Shown here piece by piece: positions 52,564 through 61,564 of a stretch of DNA of 64,000 bases (the first letter of the stretch is position 1; each line of letters starts with the position of its first letter). The DNA lies in contig NZ_SMSG01000008.1 in the NCBI RefSeq assembly GCF_004382795.1, positions 1 through 64,000 on the forward strand, given 5' to 3'. The notes under the pieces were generated by a model that had not been told where the DNA came from, did no database searches, and saw nothing but the letters and a program-made list of their open reading frames with translations. The DNA comes from Cumulibacter soli. GTDB taxonomy: Bacteria > Actinomycetota > Actinomycetes > Mycobacteriales > Antricoccaceae. The translations under genes and the position numbers were made by a program.

Positions 52564-54876
52564 GTGCCGCACACCACGTCGACGAGCGGGGGATCGGCAG
52601 CGTCGCCGCTGCGGGGAATGAACATCATTAGCCTCGTCGACGGCGCGTTGCCTGCGTTAGGCAAAGCGCTGGTCGATCTCGGCGCTGACGTCGAAGTACC
52701 GACTGCGTCCGGGCGTGGGCAGGACGGCGGGTTCCGCCGGATATTCCAGACGCGCGGTAAGCGACTCATCGCGCTGGAGGCAGATCAATTGGGTGCGCAT
52801 GTATCCGCGCGGCTCGACGATCTGCACGCGTTGATCGCCAGCCCAGAGGCGTTGGCCGCTGCCGGCCTGCCGAACGCCGATGACCTCGCCGCGCAGCATC
52901 CTGCGCTTGTGGTCGCCTTGGTCACCGATTTCGGACTGACCGGACCTCGGGCGAGTTGGCGCGGTACGGATGCGGTGTTTCAAGCGCTCGGCGGTGTGTT
53001 GTCGCGTTCGGGGGAACCCGGTGCGGCACCGCTGTTGCCGCCTGGCGAACTCTTTGTTCGCAGCGCCGCCATCCAGCTTGCCTGGACCGTCCTCGCGGCG
53101 ATCTACCGGGCGACTGAAGGTCGCGGGGGCGGCGTACTTGATTGCTCGGTGTTTGAGGCCGGCGCCGTCAGCCTCGACCCGGTACACGGAATGTCGGGTT
53201 CGGGCACTCCGGACATCGTGAATGCGTACGGGCGCCCGGCCGCAGAGCACCTGTACCCGATCTACCGCACGAAGGACGGCTTCGTCCGGTTGTGCGTGCT
53301 GGCGAAGGGGCAGTGGGCCGCGCTGAAGGAGTGGATGGGCAATCCGTCGTACTTCCAGGACCCCGAACTCGAGTTGACTCAGGTGCGCCAGGAGTTCCCC
53401 GAGCGGGTGCTGCCGCATATCCAGGCTTTCATCGCCGATCGCACTACCGATGACATCGTGCAGGACTGCCGCGAACACCGCATCCCGGCTTCTGGGGTGC
53501 TGTCACCGGCCGACGTCCTTGTCGAAGAGCACTTCTGCAGCAGCGGAATCCTACGCACCGTAGGTGACCTCGACGGTCGGCCGATCGTAACCGCCGAAGG
53601 GATGGCGCGGATCGACGGCGAACGCACGGGAGTGCATGCCGAGGTGCCCGCGATGCCGGTGCCGGCAGATGACCGGTTACGCACCAGCAACCCGGATGCC
53701 GGACCGTATCCGCTTTCGGGCGTCACCGTTCTCGACCTCGGCGTGATCGTCGCGGGTCCCGTGGCAAGTGAGTTGTTTGCCGAACTGGGCGCACGGGTAA
53801 TTCGGGTCGAGAACACTGGGTTTCCGGATGGGATGCGCCGCTCTTTCGACTTCAGTACGCCGAGCCAAGCGCGCGGGCACCGCGGTAAGGAGTCGCTCGG
53901 GCTAGACCTGCGCAGCGAGGCTGGGCGCGAGTTGTTCTTGCAGCTGGCTGCCCGGGCGGACGTCGTGATTTCGAATTTCAAGCCCGGCACGCTACAGCGA
54001 CTGGGGCTCGGCTACGACGACTTGCAGGCCGTCAATCCGGGGATCGTGTGCGTGGAAACGACCGCGTTCGGTGATAGCGGTCCGTGGCAAAATGCCATGG
54101 GTTACGGACCGCTGGTCCGCTCGGGTGGCGGCCACACCTGGTTGTGGCGCGCGGATGCCGACACCGAGTACTTCGCTGACGGAATCACCATCTTCCCGGA
54201 CCATCTGGTGGGACGTGTGTGTGCGTTGACCGCGCTGGCGAGCCTGCTGGATCGTCGCCGTAGCGGGCACGGCGCTCGGGTGACCGTGGCGCAGTGCGAC
54301 GTCGGATTGGTGTTGCTGGATGAGATTCTCGCCGCCGAGTCGGCACGGCCGGGTTCCGCAACACCGCCTGGAGTCATCGACAACAGGCGTCTGCTACCGA
54401 ACGTCGTACTGCCGGCGGCCGGCGAGGACCAGTGGTGCATCGTCGACCCGCAGAACGCCGAACAGTTCGACGCACTCTGCGAACTCCTCGAGGCTGATCA
54501 CTCGGATGTTCCACGTGCGCTCGCCGAGTGGGTTCGTGAACGGGTACCGGACGAAGCGGCGGCGCTGCTACAGGCGCGCGGGGTTCCGGCGGCCCGGATG
54601 ATCCGTAACGCTGAAATGGCGGCTCAACCGGCGTTGGTGGCCCGAGGTATGTACGGGACGACGTCCGTTGCTGGTAGTTACGAACACCTGCTGGTGGAGC
54701 GTTTCTCCGTGCCGAGCGAGAGTCTGGACCTGCCGGAGTTGGCGCCGATGCCAATGTTCGGCCAGCACACCCGCAGCGTGCTGAGCGAACTGGGGATCGC
54801 CCCGGAACGTATCGACGCGCTGTTTGAGCAGGGCGTCGCGCAGGCCTCAGAGTTGCTCGGCGAACCCACTGCGTGA
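52564..54876 (+). CDS. Tandem two-lobed CaiB-family CoA-transferase
   Basis: A 770-aa fusion of two class III CoA-transferase units. The N-half has SLVDGALPALGKALVDLGADVEV and the small-domain-like YRTKDGFVRLCVLAKGQWA near 240. The C-half begins near 395 with GVTVLDLGVIVAGPVASELFA and has TIFPDHLVGRVCALTAL, with the catalytic Asp. The N-half shows GELFVRSAAIQLAWTVLAAI at the matching site and has no Asp there, so only one active site is expected. Single-unit relatives form interlocked dimers; this chain may form a pseudo-dimer. Start GTG 52564 has GGGAGGA upstream. It converges on the ARH-like gene. Confidence 0.88.
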   Translation: MPHTTSTSGGSAASPLRGMNIISLVDGALPALGKALVDLGADVEVPTASGRGQDGGFRRIFQTRGKRLIALEADQLGAHVSARLDDLHALIASPEALAAAGLPNADDLAAQHPALVVALVTDFGLTGPRASWRGTDAVFQALGGVLSRSGEPGAAPLLPPGELFVRSAAIQLAWTVLAAIYRATEGRGGGVLDCSVFEAGAVSLDPVHGMSGSGTPDIVNAYGRPAAEHLYPIYRTKDGFVRLCVLAKGQWAALKEWMGNPSYFQDPELELTQVRQEFPERVLPHIQAFIADRTTDDIVQDCREHRIPASGVLSPADVLVEEHFCSSGILRTVGDLDGRPIVTAEGMARIDGERTGVHAEVPAMPVPADDRLRTSNPDAGPYPLSGVTVLDLGVIVAGPVASELFAELGARVIRVENTGFPDGMRRSFDFSTPSQARGHRGKESLGLDLRSEAGRELFLQLAARADVVISNFKPGTLQRLGLGYDDLQAVNPGIVCVETTAFGDSGPWQNAMGYGPLVRSGGGHTWLWRADADTEYFADGITIFPDHLVGRVCALTALASLLDRRRSGHGARVTVAQCDVGLVLLDEILAAESARPGSATPPGVIDNRRLLPNVVLPAAGEDQWCIVDPQNAEQFDALCELLEADHSDVPRALAEWVRERVPDEAAALLQARGVPAARMIRNAEMAAQPALVARGMYGTTSVAGSYEHLLVERFSVPSESLDLPELAPMPMFGQHTRSVLSELGIAPERIDALFEQGVAQASELLGEPTA

Positions 54877-54888
54877 TTCGTGCGGTAG

Positions 54889-55596
54889 CTATCGGACGCC
54901 GAGGATCTGCATGGACAGGTCCAGGAGGCTCACTGAGCCAGGCGCGAACGTGTCACGGACTTGCCGCTGCAGGTTGATCGGGATAGCCGAAGCCCCCCAG
55001 GTCGCCCCGGCGAGTGCGCCCACGAGCGGGCCGCAGGCGTCGGCGTTGACACACGCGTCGACGAAGGAGTCTTGCCCATCGATCGTCAACGATTCCAGGA
55101 AGGTCATCCAGCGGAGTTCGCCGTCCACATCGGTGATGTTGGCGAGACTTATCGAAAGGTCGAGTTCGCCAGTGAGAATGATGTGCCGCAGCGTCCCGGT
55201 CCACAGCGGTGCGGCCCGGACTTCTTCGCGGTTCGCCCCGGCGAGCTCACTGAGCACTATCGATGCTTCGTGCAGGCGGGGTTCGTCATCAAGGTATGCG
55301 ATCGCGAGCGGCGTCAGACTCGCCATCAGGCACTGCTCGCCCGATTTCCACTCGCGCATTACCTCCGCCTGGGTGGCTTTGGTGCAAAGGTCCTTGCCGG
55401 CCGATGCCGCGCGGGCGATTCGCATTGCGCCGGAGTGCAGCCAGTCATCGCGAGACCCGAACAGCAGGTCGCCGGCAGCGCTGCCCAGCATCAGTCCGTA
55501 TGCGCGATCGATCTGCGCTGCGGATAGGGAAAACTCAGACAGCTCATGTAGCGCAGCCCCCGATGGGGAATTGAGCGGATCGAGGTAGCGGACCAT
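54889..55596 (-). CDS. Degenerate ADP-ribosylglycohydrolase-like protein
   Basis: A 235-aa protein resembling ADP-ribosyl-glycohydrolases. The opening YGLMLGSAAGDLLFGS matches the GxxxGxAxGDxxG start, and VDACVNADACGPLVGALAGATWGASAIP near 180-207 matches the C-terminal GxDxDTxGAxxGAxxG region (landmarks NADACGPLVGALAGA). Metal-site residues are changed: the second motif has NADACGPL instead of GDxDTTGAI, and no TDDT is readable after the first. The chain is shorter than typical (about 300 aa). Binding without hydrolysis is a reasonable reading, but unproven. It is divergent from the flavin reductase gene. Confidence 0.72.
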   Translation of the reverse strand: MVRYLDPLNSPSGAALHELSEFSLSAAQIDRAYGLMLGSAAGDLLFGSRDDWLHSGAMRIARAASAGKDLCTKATQAEVMREWKSGEQCLMASLTPLAIAYLDDEPRLHEASIVLSELAGANREEVRAAPLWTGTLRHIILTGELDLSISLANITDVDGELRWMTFLESLTIDGQDSFVDACVNADACGPLVGALAGATWGASAIPINLQRQVRDTFAPGSVSLLDLSMQILGVR

Positions 55597-55722
55597 GCCT
55601 GTATTCCTGCCCGTGAGAAGGTTTAGACGCGACGATTGATTGTGCGACCTTTAAGTTTTGGAGGCGCCACTTTCGGCGATAAACCCGTACAAGCCACGTG
55701 CTCCCGAACGTTAAGAGATGAC

Positions 55723-56376
55723 ATGCATTACACGATGTCCGAGTTGACCTCACGACAGCGATACAAGATCTTGGTCTCCACGGTGACGCCTCGCCCGATT
55801 GCCTGGGTGACCACGCGAAGTGTCGACGGTGTGGTGAACGCGGCGCCGTACAGCTTCTTCAACGCTGTGGGCGACGATCCGGCATTGGTGGTGTTGGGTC
55901 TACTGCACGGTCCGGAAGAGGGCGCGGACAAGGACACCGGTACCCACATCAAGCAGACCCGGGAGTTCGTCGTCAACCTTGTCGCCGAGCACGATATGGA
56001 GCGGATGAATCTGTCCTGCGTCGACGCGCCGCGCGAGGTCAGCGAGGTCGAGTACGCGGAAATCGAGACCGTCCCGGCGAGCGCTGTCGCCGCGCCGTTG
56101 ATCGCGAGCGCGCCGGTGAGTTTCGAATGCCGGCTCGTCGAGGCGCTGGCGGTTGGTACTCACCAGACCGTGGTGTTGGGTGAAGTCGTCGTCGCGCACG
56201 TAAAAGACGAGTTCGTTTCTGACCTGGAGCGGATGCATTTCGATACGCCCGCAATGAAACTTGTCGGACGTATGCACGGATCCGGCACCTACTTGCGGAA
56301 CACAGATCGATTCACCGTGCCGCGCCCGGCGTATGACCCGCAGCGGCTGACCGAACTACGCCGTACGAAGGACTGA
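55723..56376 (+). CDS. Flavin reductase-like (flavoredoxin/FMN-binding) protein
   Basis: A 217-aa FMN-binding split-barrel protein. RYKILVSTVTPRPIAWVTTR near 13-32, NAAPYSFFNAVGDDPALVV, and a C-terminal GRMHGSGTYLRNTDRF are typical of the flavoredoxin/flavin reductase-like group. It could supply reduced FMN to the luciferase-like monooxygenases elsewhere in the window, but no operon link exists. The start at 55723 has AAGAGA upstream. It ends at a hairpin terminator. Confidence 0.88.
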   Translation: MHYTMSELTSRQRYKILVSTVTPRPIAWVTTRSVDGVVNAAPYSFFNAVGDDPALVVLGLLHGPEEGADKDTGTHIKQTREFVVNLVAEHDMERMNLSCVDAPREVSEVEYAEIETVPASAVAAPLIASAPVSFECRLVEALAVGTHQTVVLGEVVVAHVKDEFVSDLERMHFDTPAMKLVGRMHGSGTYLRNTDRFTVPRPAYDPQRLTELRRTKD

Positions 56377-56417
56377 AGGCACCGACCACGCCCTACGCGG
56401 GCCTGGTCGGTGCCTTC
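56375..56417. terminator. Bidirectional hairpin terminator
   Basis: A 14-base stem GAAGGCACCGACCA (56375-56388) and its complement at 56404-56417, with a nested GCCC/GGGC in the loop. It overlaps the flavin reductase stop and lies just before the converging racemase gene end. Confidence 0.8.
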
Positions 56418-56433
56418 AATAAGTGACGCGTGG

Positions 56434-57531
56434 CTACAGTTCGATGCCCCAGTCGGCGACGACAGCATCATTCGACGAGCCCGCCGGCAACGGCCGGGTC
56501 GGGGTCGGCGGCACGGAACGCGAGAAGTGCGGTGCCGGCCCGGCCTGCGCCGCGCCGTCGAGCTCAATGATCGACCCGCGGGCACGCAGGTGCTCGTTGG
56601 CCGCAGCTTCTTCGTAATCCAGCACCGCGGTCACGCAGGCATCCGTGTCGGCGAAGTGCGCCGCCCACTCGTCCCGGGTGCGAGTGGCGAAGATGGCTGC
56701 CAGCTTCTGGGACATATCTGCCCACGTGCTCTGGTCCATCTGCTCAGGCAGATCCGTGAGTTCCAGACCCTTGACAAGGTCAGCGTAAAACTGGGGCTCG
56801 ATCGCACCCACAGCGACGAACTTGCCGTCGGAACAGGTGTAGGTGCGGTAGAAGTGCGCGGCTCCATCAAGCAGGTTCGACTGGCGCGAGTTACGCCAGG
56901 CGCCCGAGGCGAGCAGCGACCAGATCGGCTGACCCAGCGAGCTGACGCCGTCCACGATCGCGGCGTCGACGACCTGCCCCTTGCCCGATGACTGCCGCTC
57001 GTAGAGCGCGGCGAGAATTCCCAGCACCAGATACAGCGAGCCACCGCCGAAATCGCCCACCAGGTTCAGCGGCGGAGCCGGGGGCGAGTCCGGAGTGCCC
57101 ATCGCGTTCAGCGCGCCGGTGAGTCCGATGTAGTTGATGTCGTGCCCGACGGAGTTCGCCAGCGGACCATCCTGGCCCCAGCCGGTCATGCGTGCATAGA
57201 TCAAACCGGGGTTGGACTCGGCGAAATCGTTCGGACCGTAGCCGAGCCGTTCGGTCACACCGGGGCGGAAGCCGTCAATCACGATGTCTGTCTTGGCGAT
57301 GAGCGCCTTCACCAGCGCGAGGCCCTCGTCCGTCTTGACGTTCGCGGCGACAGAGCGCACGCCACGACGGCCCCACTCCACGGACCCTTGAGGGCCGACC
57401 TTCAGCCCACCCGAAGGACGTTCGACGCGTACGACGTCCGCGCCCAGATCGGCCAGCAGCATCGCGCCGTGCGGGCCGGGGCCGATACCGCCGAGTTCGA
57501 CGACACGTAATCCTGTCAATGGGCCAGCCAT
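56434..57531 (-). CDS. Alpha-methylacyl-CoA racemase (AMACR/MCR type, CaiB family)
   Basis: A 365-aa enzyme epimerising 2-methylacyl-CoAs, as needed before beta-oxidation of branched chains. LTGLRVVELGGIGPGPHGAM and LADLGADVVRVERP open the protein. The catalytic pair seen in M. tuberculosis MCR (His126, Asp156) matches SVGHDINYIGLTGALNAMG and NLVGDFGGGSLYLVLG. The length and SSGKGQVVDAAIVDGVSSL segment are normal. It stands alone, opposite the phosphodiesterase gene. Confidence 0.93.
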   Translation of the reverse strand: MAGPLTGLRVVELGGIGPGPHGAMLLADLGADVVRVERPSGGLKVGPQGSVEWGRRGVRSVAANVKTDEGLALVKALIAKTDIVIDGFRPGVTERLGYGPNDFAESNPGLIYARMTGWGQDGPLANSVGHDINYIGLTGALNAMGTPDSPPAPPLNLVGDFGGGSLYLVLGILAALYERQSSGKGQVVDAAIVDGVSSLGQPIWSLLASGAWRNSRQSNLLDGAAHFYRTYTCSDGKFVAVGAIEPQFYADLVKGLELTDLPEQMDQSTWADMSQKLAAIFATRTRDEWAAHFADTDACVTAVLDYEEAAANEHLRARGSIIELDGAAQAGPAPHFSRSVPPTPTRPLPAGSSNDAVVADWGIEL

Positions 57532-57654
57532 ATTCTCTCCTCAGAGTCGGTAGTGCATCAGGGTGGTCATATGTCGGCGGGTTTCGTCACGCCGAATCCC
57601 TCGCGACGTTACCGGCTCGCCGTACGCCTGGTGCCAAAGGGCTGAACCGATCGC

Positions 57655-57660
57655 TAGATT
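57655..57660 (+). promoter_or_regulatory. -10 candidate for a leaderless gene
   Basis: TAGATT lies seven bases before the ATG at 57668, so transcription would start at or near the A of ATG. No ribosome site precedes the gene. The -35 region is weak. Confidence 0.4.
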
Positions 57661-57667
57661 AGTTGCC

Positions 57668-58816
57668 ATGAGCCCGTTGTTGCCCCGGTATGGCGATCGC
57701 TCCCTTGCCGAAGTGATGCCCGCGGTGCTCAGTGCGCTCGGAGTCCCGGTTCGGGAAGGGAAATCGGCAATCGTCGTACCGCCGTCGCGCGCGATCGCCG
57801 TCCTGCTCGTTGATGGTCTCGGAGCGCAGTTATTGCGGGAGAACGCCGCCGACGCGCCGTTCCTGAGTTCGCTGCGCGATATCGGCCCGCTCACGGTTGG
57901 ATTCCCATCGAGTACGTCGATCGGGCTCACCACGCTTGGCACTGGTCGCACACCCGGCACGCACGGAGTCGTCGGGATCGCGATGCGCGCCGATGACGGC
58001 ACGATGCTGGACACGCTCACGTGGAGTCGGCATGGCGAGAAGGGCCATGTGGATCTGCGGGAGCAACTCGTTCCCGAAGCCGTACAGTGCGAACAAACGA
58101 TGTGGCAATACGCTAGTGAGCACGGCATTGAGACGTACGCGGTGGCGCCGCGAACGTTCGCAGGGTCGGGCTTGACCCGCGCCGCATTGCGTGGCACCAC
58201 CTATCGCGGCACCCTGGCCATCGGTGACGTCGTCGCCGACGTGCACGCCGCGCTTCACGGCACGGGCCGTCGTCTGTGCTACGCGTACCACGCCGATCTC
58301 GACCTGATGGGTCACGTGCATGGCCCGGGATCGGCCCCATGGCGCGCGCAGTTGCGGATGGTTGATCTGCTCGCCGAACAGATCGCGACATCGTTGCCGA
58401 CCGATGCGCAGCTGCTCATTACCGGCGACCACGGAATGGTCACTATCGACGATCGCCTCGATGCGGATGTCCTCCCTGAATTGCGCGCTGGGGTGAGCGC
58501 TCTCGGCGGAGATCCTCGCTCACGGCACGTGTACGCCGAGCCCGGTGCCGCTGTGGATGTTCTCGCCGCGTGGCGCGCCACTCTGGGTGAACGTGCGTGG
58601 GTGCTCTCGCGCCAGGAGGCGTTGGCTGAAGGTTGGTTCGGTCCATCTACACCGGCGGTGCGGGGCCGCATCGGTGATGTCGTCGTGGCGATGCGCGGAA
58701 CGTCGGCGGTTGTGCGTTCGCGCGCCGAACCGCTACTGGCGAAACTCGACGGACAGCATGGCTCCTTGACCGAGGCCGAGCAGTTGGTCCCTTTGTTGCA
58801 TGCGTTGCCCGAATGA
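57668..58816 (+). CDS. Alkaline phosphatase/nucleotide pyrophosphatase-family phosphodiesterase
   Basis: A 382-aa metal-dependent phosphatase/phosphodiesterase-family protein. Residues of the two-metal site are visible: D in VLLVDGLGAQLL near residue 42, the nucleophile region PSSTSIGLTTLGTGRTPGTH near 80, YHADLDLMGHVHGPGSAPW near 208, and LITGDHGMVTIDDR near 250. The substrate (nucleotide or phospholipid) is unknown. The stop overlaps the next ATG by 4 bases. A -10 seven bases upstream suggests a leaderless message. Confidence 0.9.
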   Translation: MSPLLPRYGDRSLAEVMPAVLSALGVPVREGKSAIVVPPSRAIAVLLVDGLGAQLLRENAADAPFLSSLRDIGPLTVGFPSSTSIGLTTLGTGRTPGTHGVVGIAMRADDGTMLDTLTWSRHGEKGHVDLREQLVPEAVQCEQTMWQYASEHGIETYAVAPRTFAGSGLTRAALRGTTYRGTLAIGDVVADVHAALHGTGRRLCYAYHADLDLMGHVHGPGSAPWRAQLRMVDLLAEQIATSLPTDAQLLITGDHGMVTIDDRLDADVLPELRAGVSALGGDPRSRHVYAEPGAAVDVLAAWRATLGERAWVLSRQEALAEGWFGPSTPAVRGRIGDVVVAMRGTSAVVRSRAEPLLAKLDGQHGSLTEAEQLVPLLHALPE

Positions 58817-60570
58817 GGGCGCTGCTACGTAAGGCCGGCGACGCGGTGCTGCGTTTTGAGCAGTCCAGTTTCGGGGGACTGTCGACCGGCGGGATCATCG
58901 CCGCGCTCCTAGGCCTGTTCGCGTCGCTCTCGCCGTCGATCCTGCCGAGGCCCTGGGTTATGCAGGGCATCATCAGCGGATTGGTGCTGACGTTGTTCTA
59001 TCCGCTCGGCGTCCTCGTCGAATGGATCGTGCGACGTATCGCCGGCGCCATCGACTTTCAGTACTCGATTTCGCCCGGAGCCAAGCGAGTGCTGTCCATC
59101 GGCTGGTTTCTGCTCACGGCCGCGGTGTACCTGAGCGCCCAAGCGATTAGCCTCGGTTGGCAACGCGAGAGTGCCGCGCTGGTCGGCGCTCCGGAGCCGG
59201 GCGCTGATTACGTGCTCGGCAGTTTGCTGATGACGTCGCTCGTGTTCCTGGTGATCATGACGATTTATCGCGGGATTCACTGGGCCGTGCTGCGCGCTGA
59301 CACGCTCGGGCGCCGACTGCTCCCTGCGGCGGTATCCCGGAGTTTGGCAACGCTTGTCGTTCTGGTGCTCGCCGTTGTGCTGGTCGACCGGTTGGTGCTG
59401 GTGAACATCATCCAGGTAGCCGAACAGCGCGACGGATCACCTCCGGAGGGCGTCAGCGCCCCCACCTCTTCGTTGCGTAGCGGTGGGCCGGGCTCCAACG
59501 AGTCGTGGGCGTCGCTGGGCACCGAAGGCGCGCAATTCGTTTCCCGCGGGCCGACGGCAGCCGAGATCTCGGAGGTTACTGGCGAACCTGCGATCGAGCC
59601 GATCCGCGCGTACGCCGGACTGGGGGATTACGACTCGGATCAATCAGTTGATGCCGACCTGCTCTCCGCGGTCGCGGACGACGTCGTTGGTGAGCTCGAG
59701 CGGACGGGGGCGTTCGATCGCGCCGCGATTCTGGTCTACACGACCACGGGAACGGGGTGGGTCAACGAATGGCATGCGGCCGCCTTCGAGTATTTGGAAG
59801 GAGGGGATACGGCGATCGCCGCGATGCAGTATTCGCGCTTCCCGTCGGCATTAGCGTTGCTGACAGATACACAGACGCCGCAGTTAGCTGGGCAGTTGTT
59901 GTATTCGGCCGTCGCCGACAAGTTGGATGACCTCCCCGAGGATTCGCGTCCGAAGTTGTATCTCGGTGGGGAGTCGTTGGGCGCCTTTGGTGGTCAATCA
60001 ACATTCTCCACGCCGCAGGCTCAGCTCGCCGGAGTGGACGGCGCAGTGTGGTCAGGTACGCCGGGGTTCACGCCGCTGCATTCCGCGCTCACCGCCGAAC
60101 GGATGCCTGGGTCGACAGAGGTCAACCCAGTCATCGATAACGGCCGACACTTTCGGTTCGCGGCCCGGCAAGCTGAACTCGTTGCCGACCAGTACGGACG
60201 CCCGTTGGGGCCGTGGCTGGAGCCGCGTGTGCTGTACCTGCAGCATCCATCAGATCCGGTGGTGTGGTGGAGCATGGATCTCCTGTTCAATTCTCCGGAC
60301 TGGATCGATGAGCCTCCGGGCGCCGATGTCACGGGCCAAGTCTCGTTCACTCCGATAGCGACCTTGCTGCAGATCAGCGCCGATATGGCGGTCGCTACGA
60401 ACGTCGATTCAGGTCATGGGCACGTTTATCACGAGGAACTGGTTCCGGCGTGGGCCGCGGTCCTGGGTCAGGATCCGACTGAGGATTATTCGAAGGTGGA
60501 GATGGCGGTGTGTGCGGAGATACGACCGCTGGATCCTGCGTTGTGTGATCCAGCGCAGATAGGCGACTAG
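58813..60570 (+). CDS. Membrane alpha/beta-hydrolase family protein (DUF2319-like)
   Basis: A 585-aa actinobacterial membrane hydrolase. About five membrane helices fill residues 25-200. A soluble alpha/beta-hydrolase-like domain follows: DRAAILVYTTTGTGWVNEWH near 300, and the nucleophile elbow LYLGGESLGAFGG near 385 with GESLG. LEPRVLYLQHPSDPVVWWS near 475 and GHGHVYHEELVPAW near 535 contain the conserved acidic and His residues. The physiological substrate is unknown. The start overlaps the phosphodiesterase stop by 4 bases, implying coupled function, perhaps lipid handling (inference). Confidence 0.9.
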   Translation: MRALLRKAGDAVLRFEQSSFGGLSTGGIIAALLGLFASLSPSILPRPWVMQGIISGLVLTLFYPLGVLVEWIVRRIAGAIDFQYSISPGAKRVLSIGWFLLTAAVYLSAQAISLGWQRESAALVGAPEPGADYVLGSLLMTSLVFLVIMTIYRGIHWAVLRADTLGRRLLPAAVSRSLATLVVLVLAVVLVDRLVLVNIIQVAEQRDGSPPEGVSAPTSSLRSGGPGSNESWASLGTEGAQFVSRGPTAAEISEVTGEPAIEPIRAYAGLGDYDSDQSVDADLLSAVADDVVGELERTGAFDRAAILVYTTTGTGWVNEWHAAAFEYLEGGDTAIAAMQYSRFPSALALLTDTQTPQLAGQLLYSAVADKLDDLPEDSRPKLYLGGESLGAFGGQSTFSTPQAQLAGVDGAVWSGTPGFTPLHSALTAERMPGSTEVNPVIDNGRHFRFAARQAELVADQYGRPLGPWLEPRVLYLQHPSDPVVWWSMDLLFNSPDWIDEPPGADVTGQVSFTPIATLLQISADMAVATNVDSGHGHVYHEELVPAWAAVLGQDPTEDYSKVEMAVCAEIRPLDPALCDPAQIGD

Positions 60571-60600
60571 CGCCCCTGCAACGATGGCGGTTTCAGGAGC

Positions 60601-61422
60601 CTAGAACGGTGGGTGGGTCGCGATGCGGGTCGCGATCGCGGCGAGCCCATTGAGCGCCCAGTGCATACCCATCGGCGCCAGCAGCGATCCGGTACGTCGG
60701 CGCAACCAGATGAACCCGAGGCCGGCAACCGAGGTGGCGGCGACGACACCGAGGATGCTGACGACCTGCGCCAGCGGACCGGTCCCGAGCAGGGTGGCGA
60801 GCCCGGTGTTGCCAGAGGTCATCGCGCCCGTGGTGAGCACGTGCCACGCACCGAACGCGAGCGCCCCGACGATGTAGGCGCCGCGCTCACCAAGGTGCTC
60901 GGTCAGGGCGCCGTCGAGGACTCCGCGGAAGGCGAGTTCCTCGGGGATCACCGTGGTGAGCGGGATCAGGATGAGAGCCGCCATCGCGACGTCCGAGGCA
61001 TCGGCGTACCTGTTGTCATGGAAGAACTGGGCAGTTTGCGGGATCAGCAGCGCGATCGCTAGGACCGCTGCGGTGATTCCGGCGCACCACAGTGCTACCC
61101 GCAAACCGTGCCGTGCGTGGTCGCGATGTACGCCGAGCGCTCGACTACGTAGCCCGCTGGCCCAGGCGGCGGCAGCCAGCAGTGCCGCGCCGAGCGGAAT
61201 CACGATCTTCGCGTCCAGGTCGAACAGGTGCGCCGTGATGTTGAGTGCGGCCAACGCCACAAGCACCATGCCCGTACGGGCAGCGGCCCGCGATCGCGCC
61301 CATTTCGGTAGCCGTTGCTTGAGCGCCCAGCCGCCTGTAGCGACTCGATGCGCGAGGCGGCTGGCGCGGCGCGACAACGGGTGTGTGTCGGTAGGCGTGG
61401 TGGTCAGCGATGACTCAGTCAA
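60601..61422 (-). CDS. CPBP-family intramembrane metalloprotease (Rce1/CAAX-like)
   Basis: An intramembrane glutamic-type protease of the ABI/CPBP family with about eight helices. The catalytic motifs are present: IPEELAFRGVLDG (EExxxR) near residue 160, FGAWHVLTTG (FxxxH), and GMHWALNGLAA (HxxxN). The start is uncertain: TTG at 61422 has GGAG upstream, while ATG at 61512 and GTG at 61533 would add a low-complexity, basic leader without a ribosome site. It lies between the DUF2319-like gene (converging) and the HNH gene. Confidence 0.86.
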   Translation of the reverse strand: MTESSLTTTPTDTHPLSRRASRLAHRVATGGWALKQRLPKWARSRAAARTGMVLVALAALNITAHLFDLDAKIVIPLGAALLAAAAWASGLRSRALGVHRDHARHGLRVALWCAGITAAVLAIALLIPQTAQFFHDNRYADASDVAMAALILIPLTTVIPEELAFRGVLDGALTEHLGERGAYIVGALAFGAWHVLTTGAMTSGNTGLATLLGTGPLAQVVSILGVVAATSVAGLGFIWLRRRTGSLLAPMGMHWALNGLAAIATRIATHPPF

Positions 61423-61564
61423 CAAGGCTCCAGCGGGCGTGGATAGGCAGCATGAACGGCTGAACGGAACTGTAATCCGTGCCGTGTGAGGCCCGTATCT
61501 GACTTCGGACATCGGGAGTATGGCGCGCGACACGGGTGCTGCTCCCGTTCGGCGCCGTGCCGCA

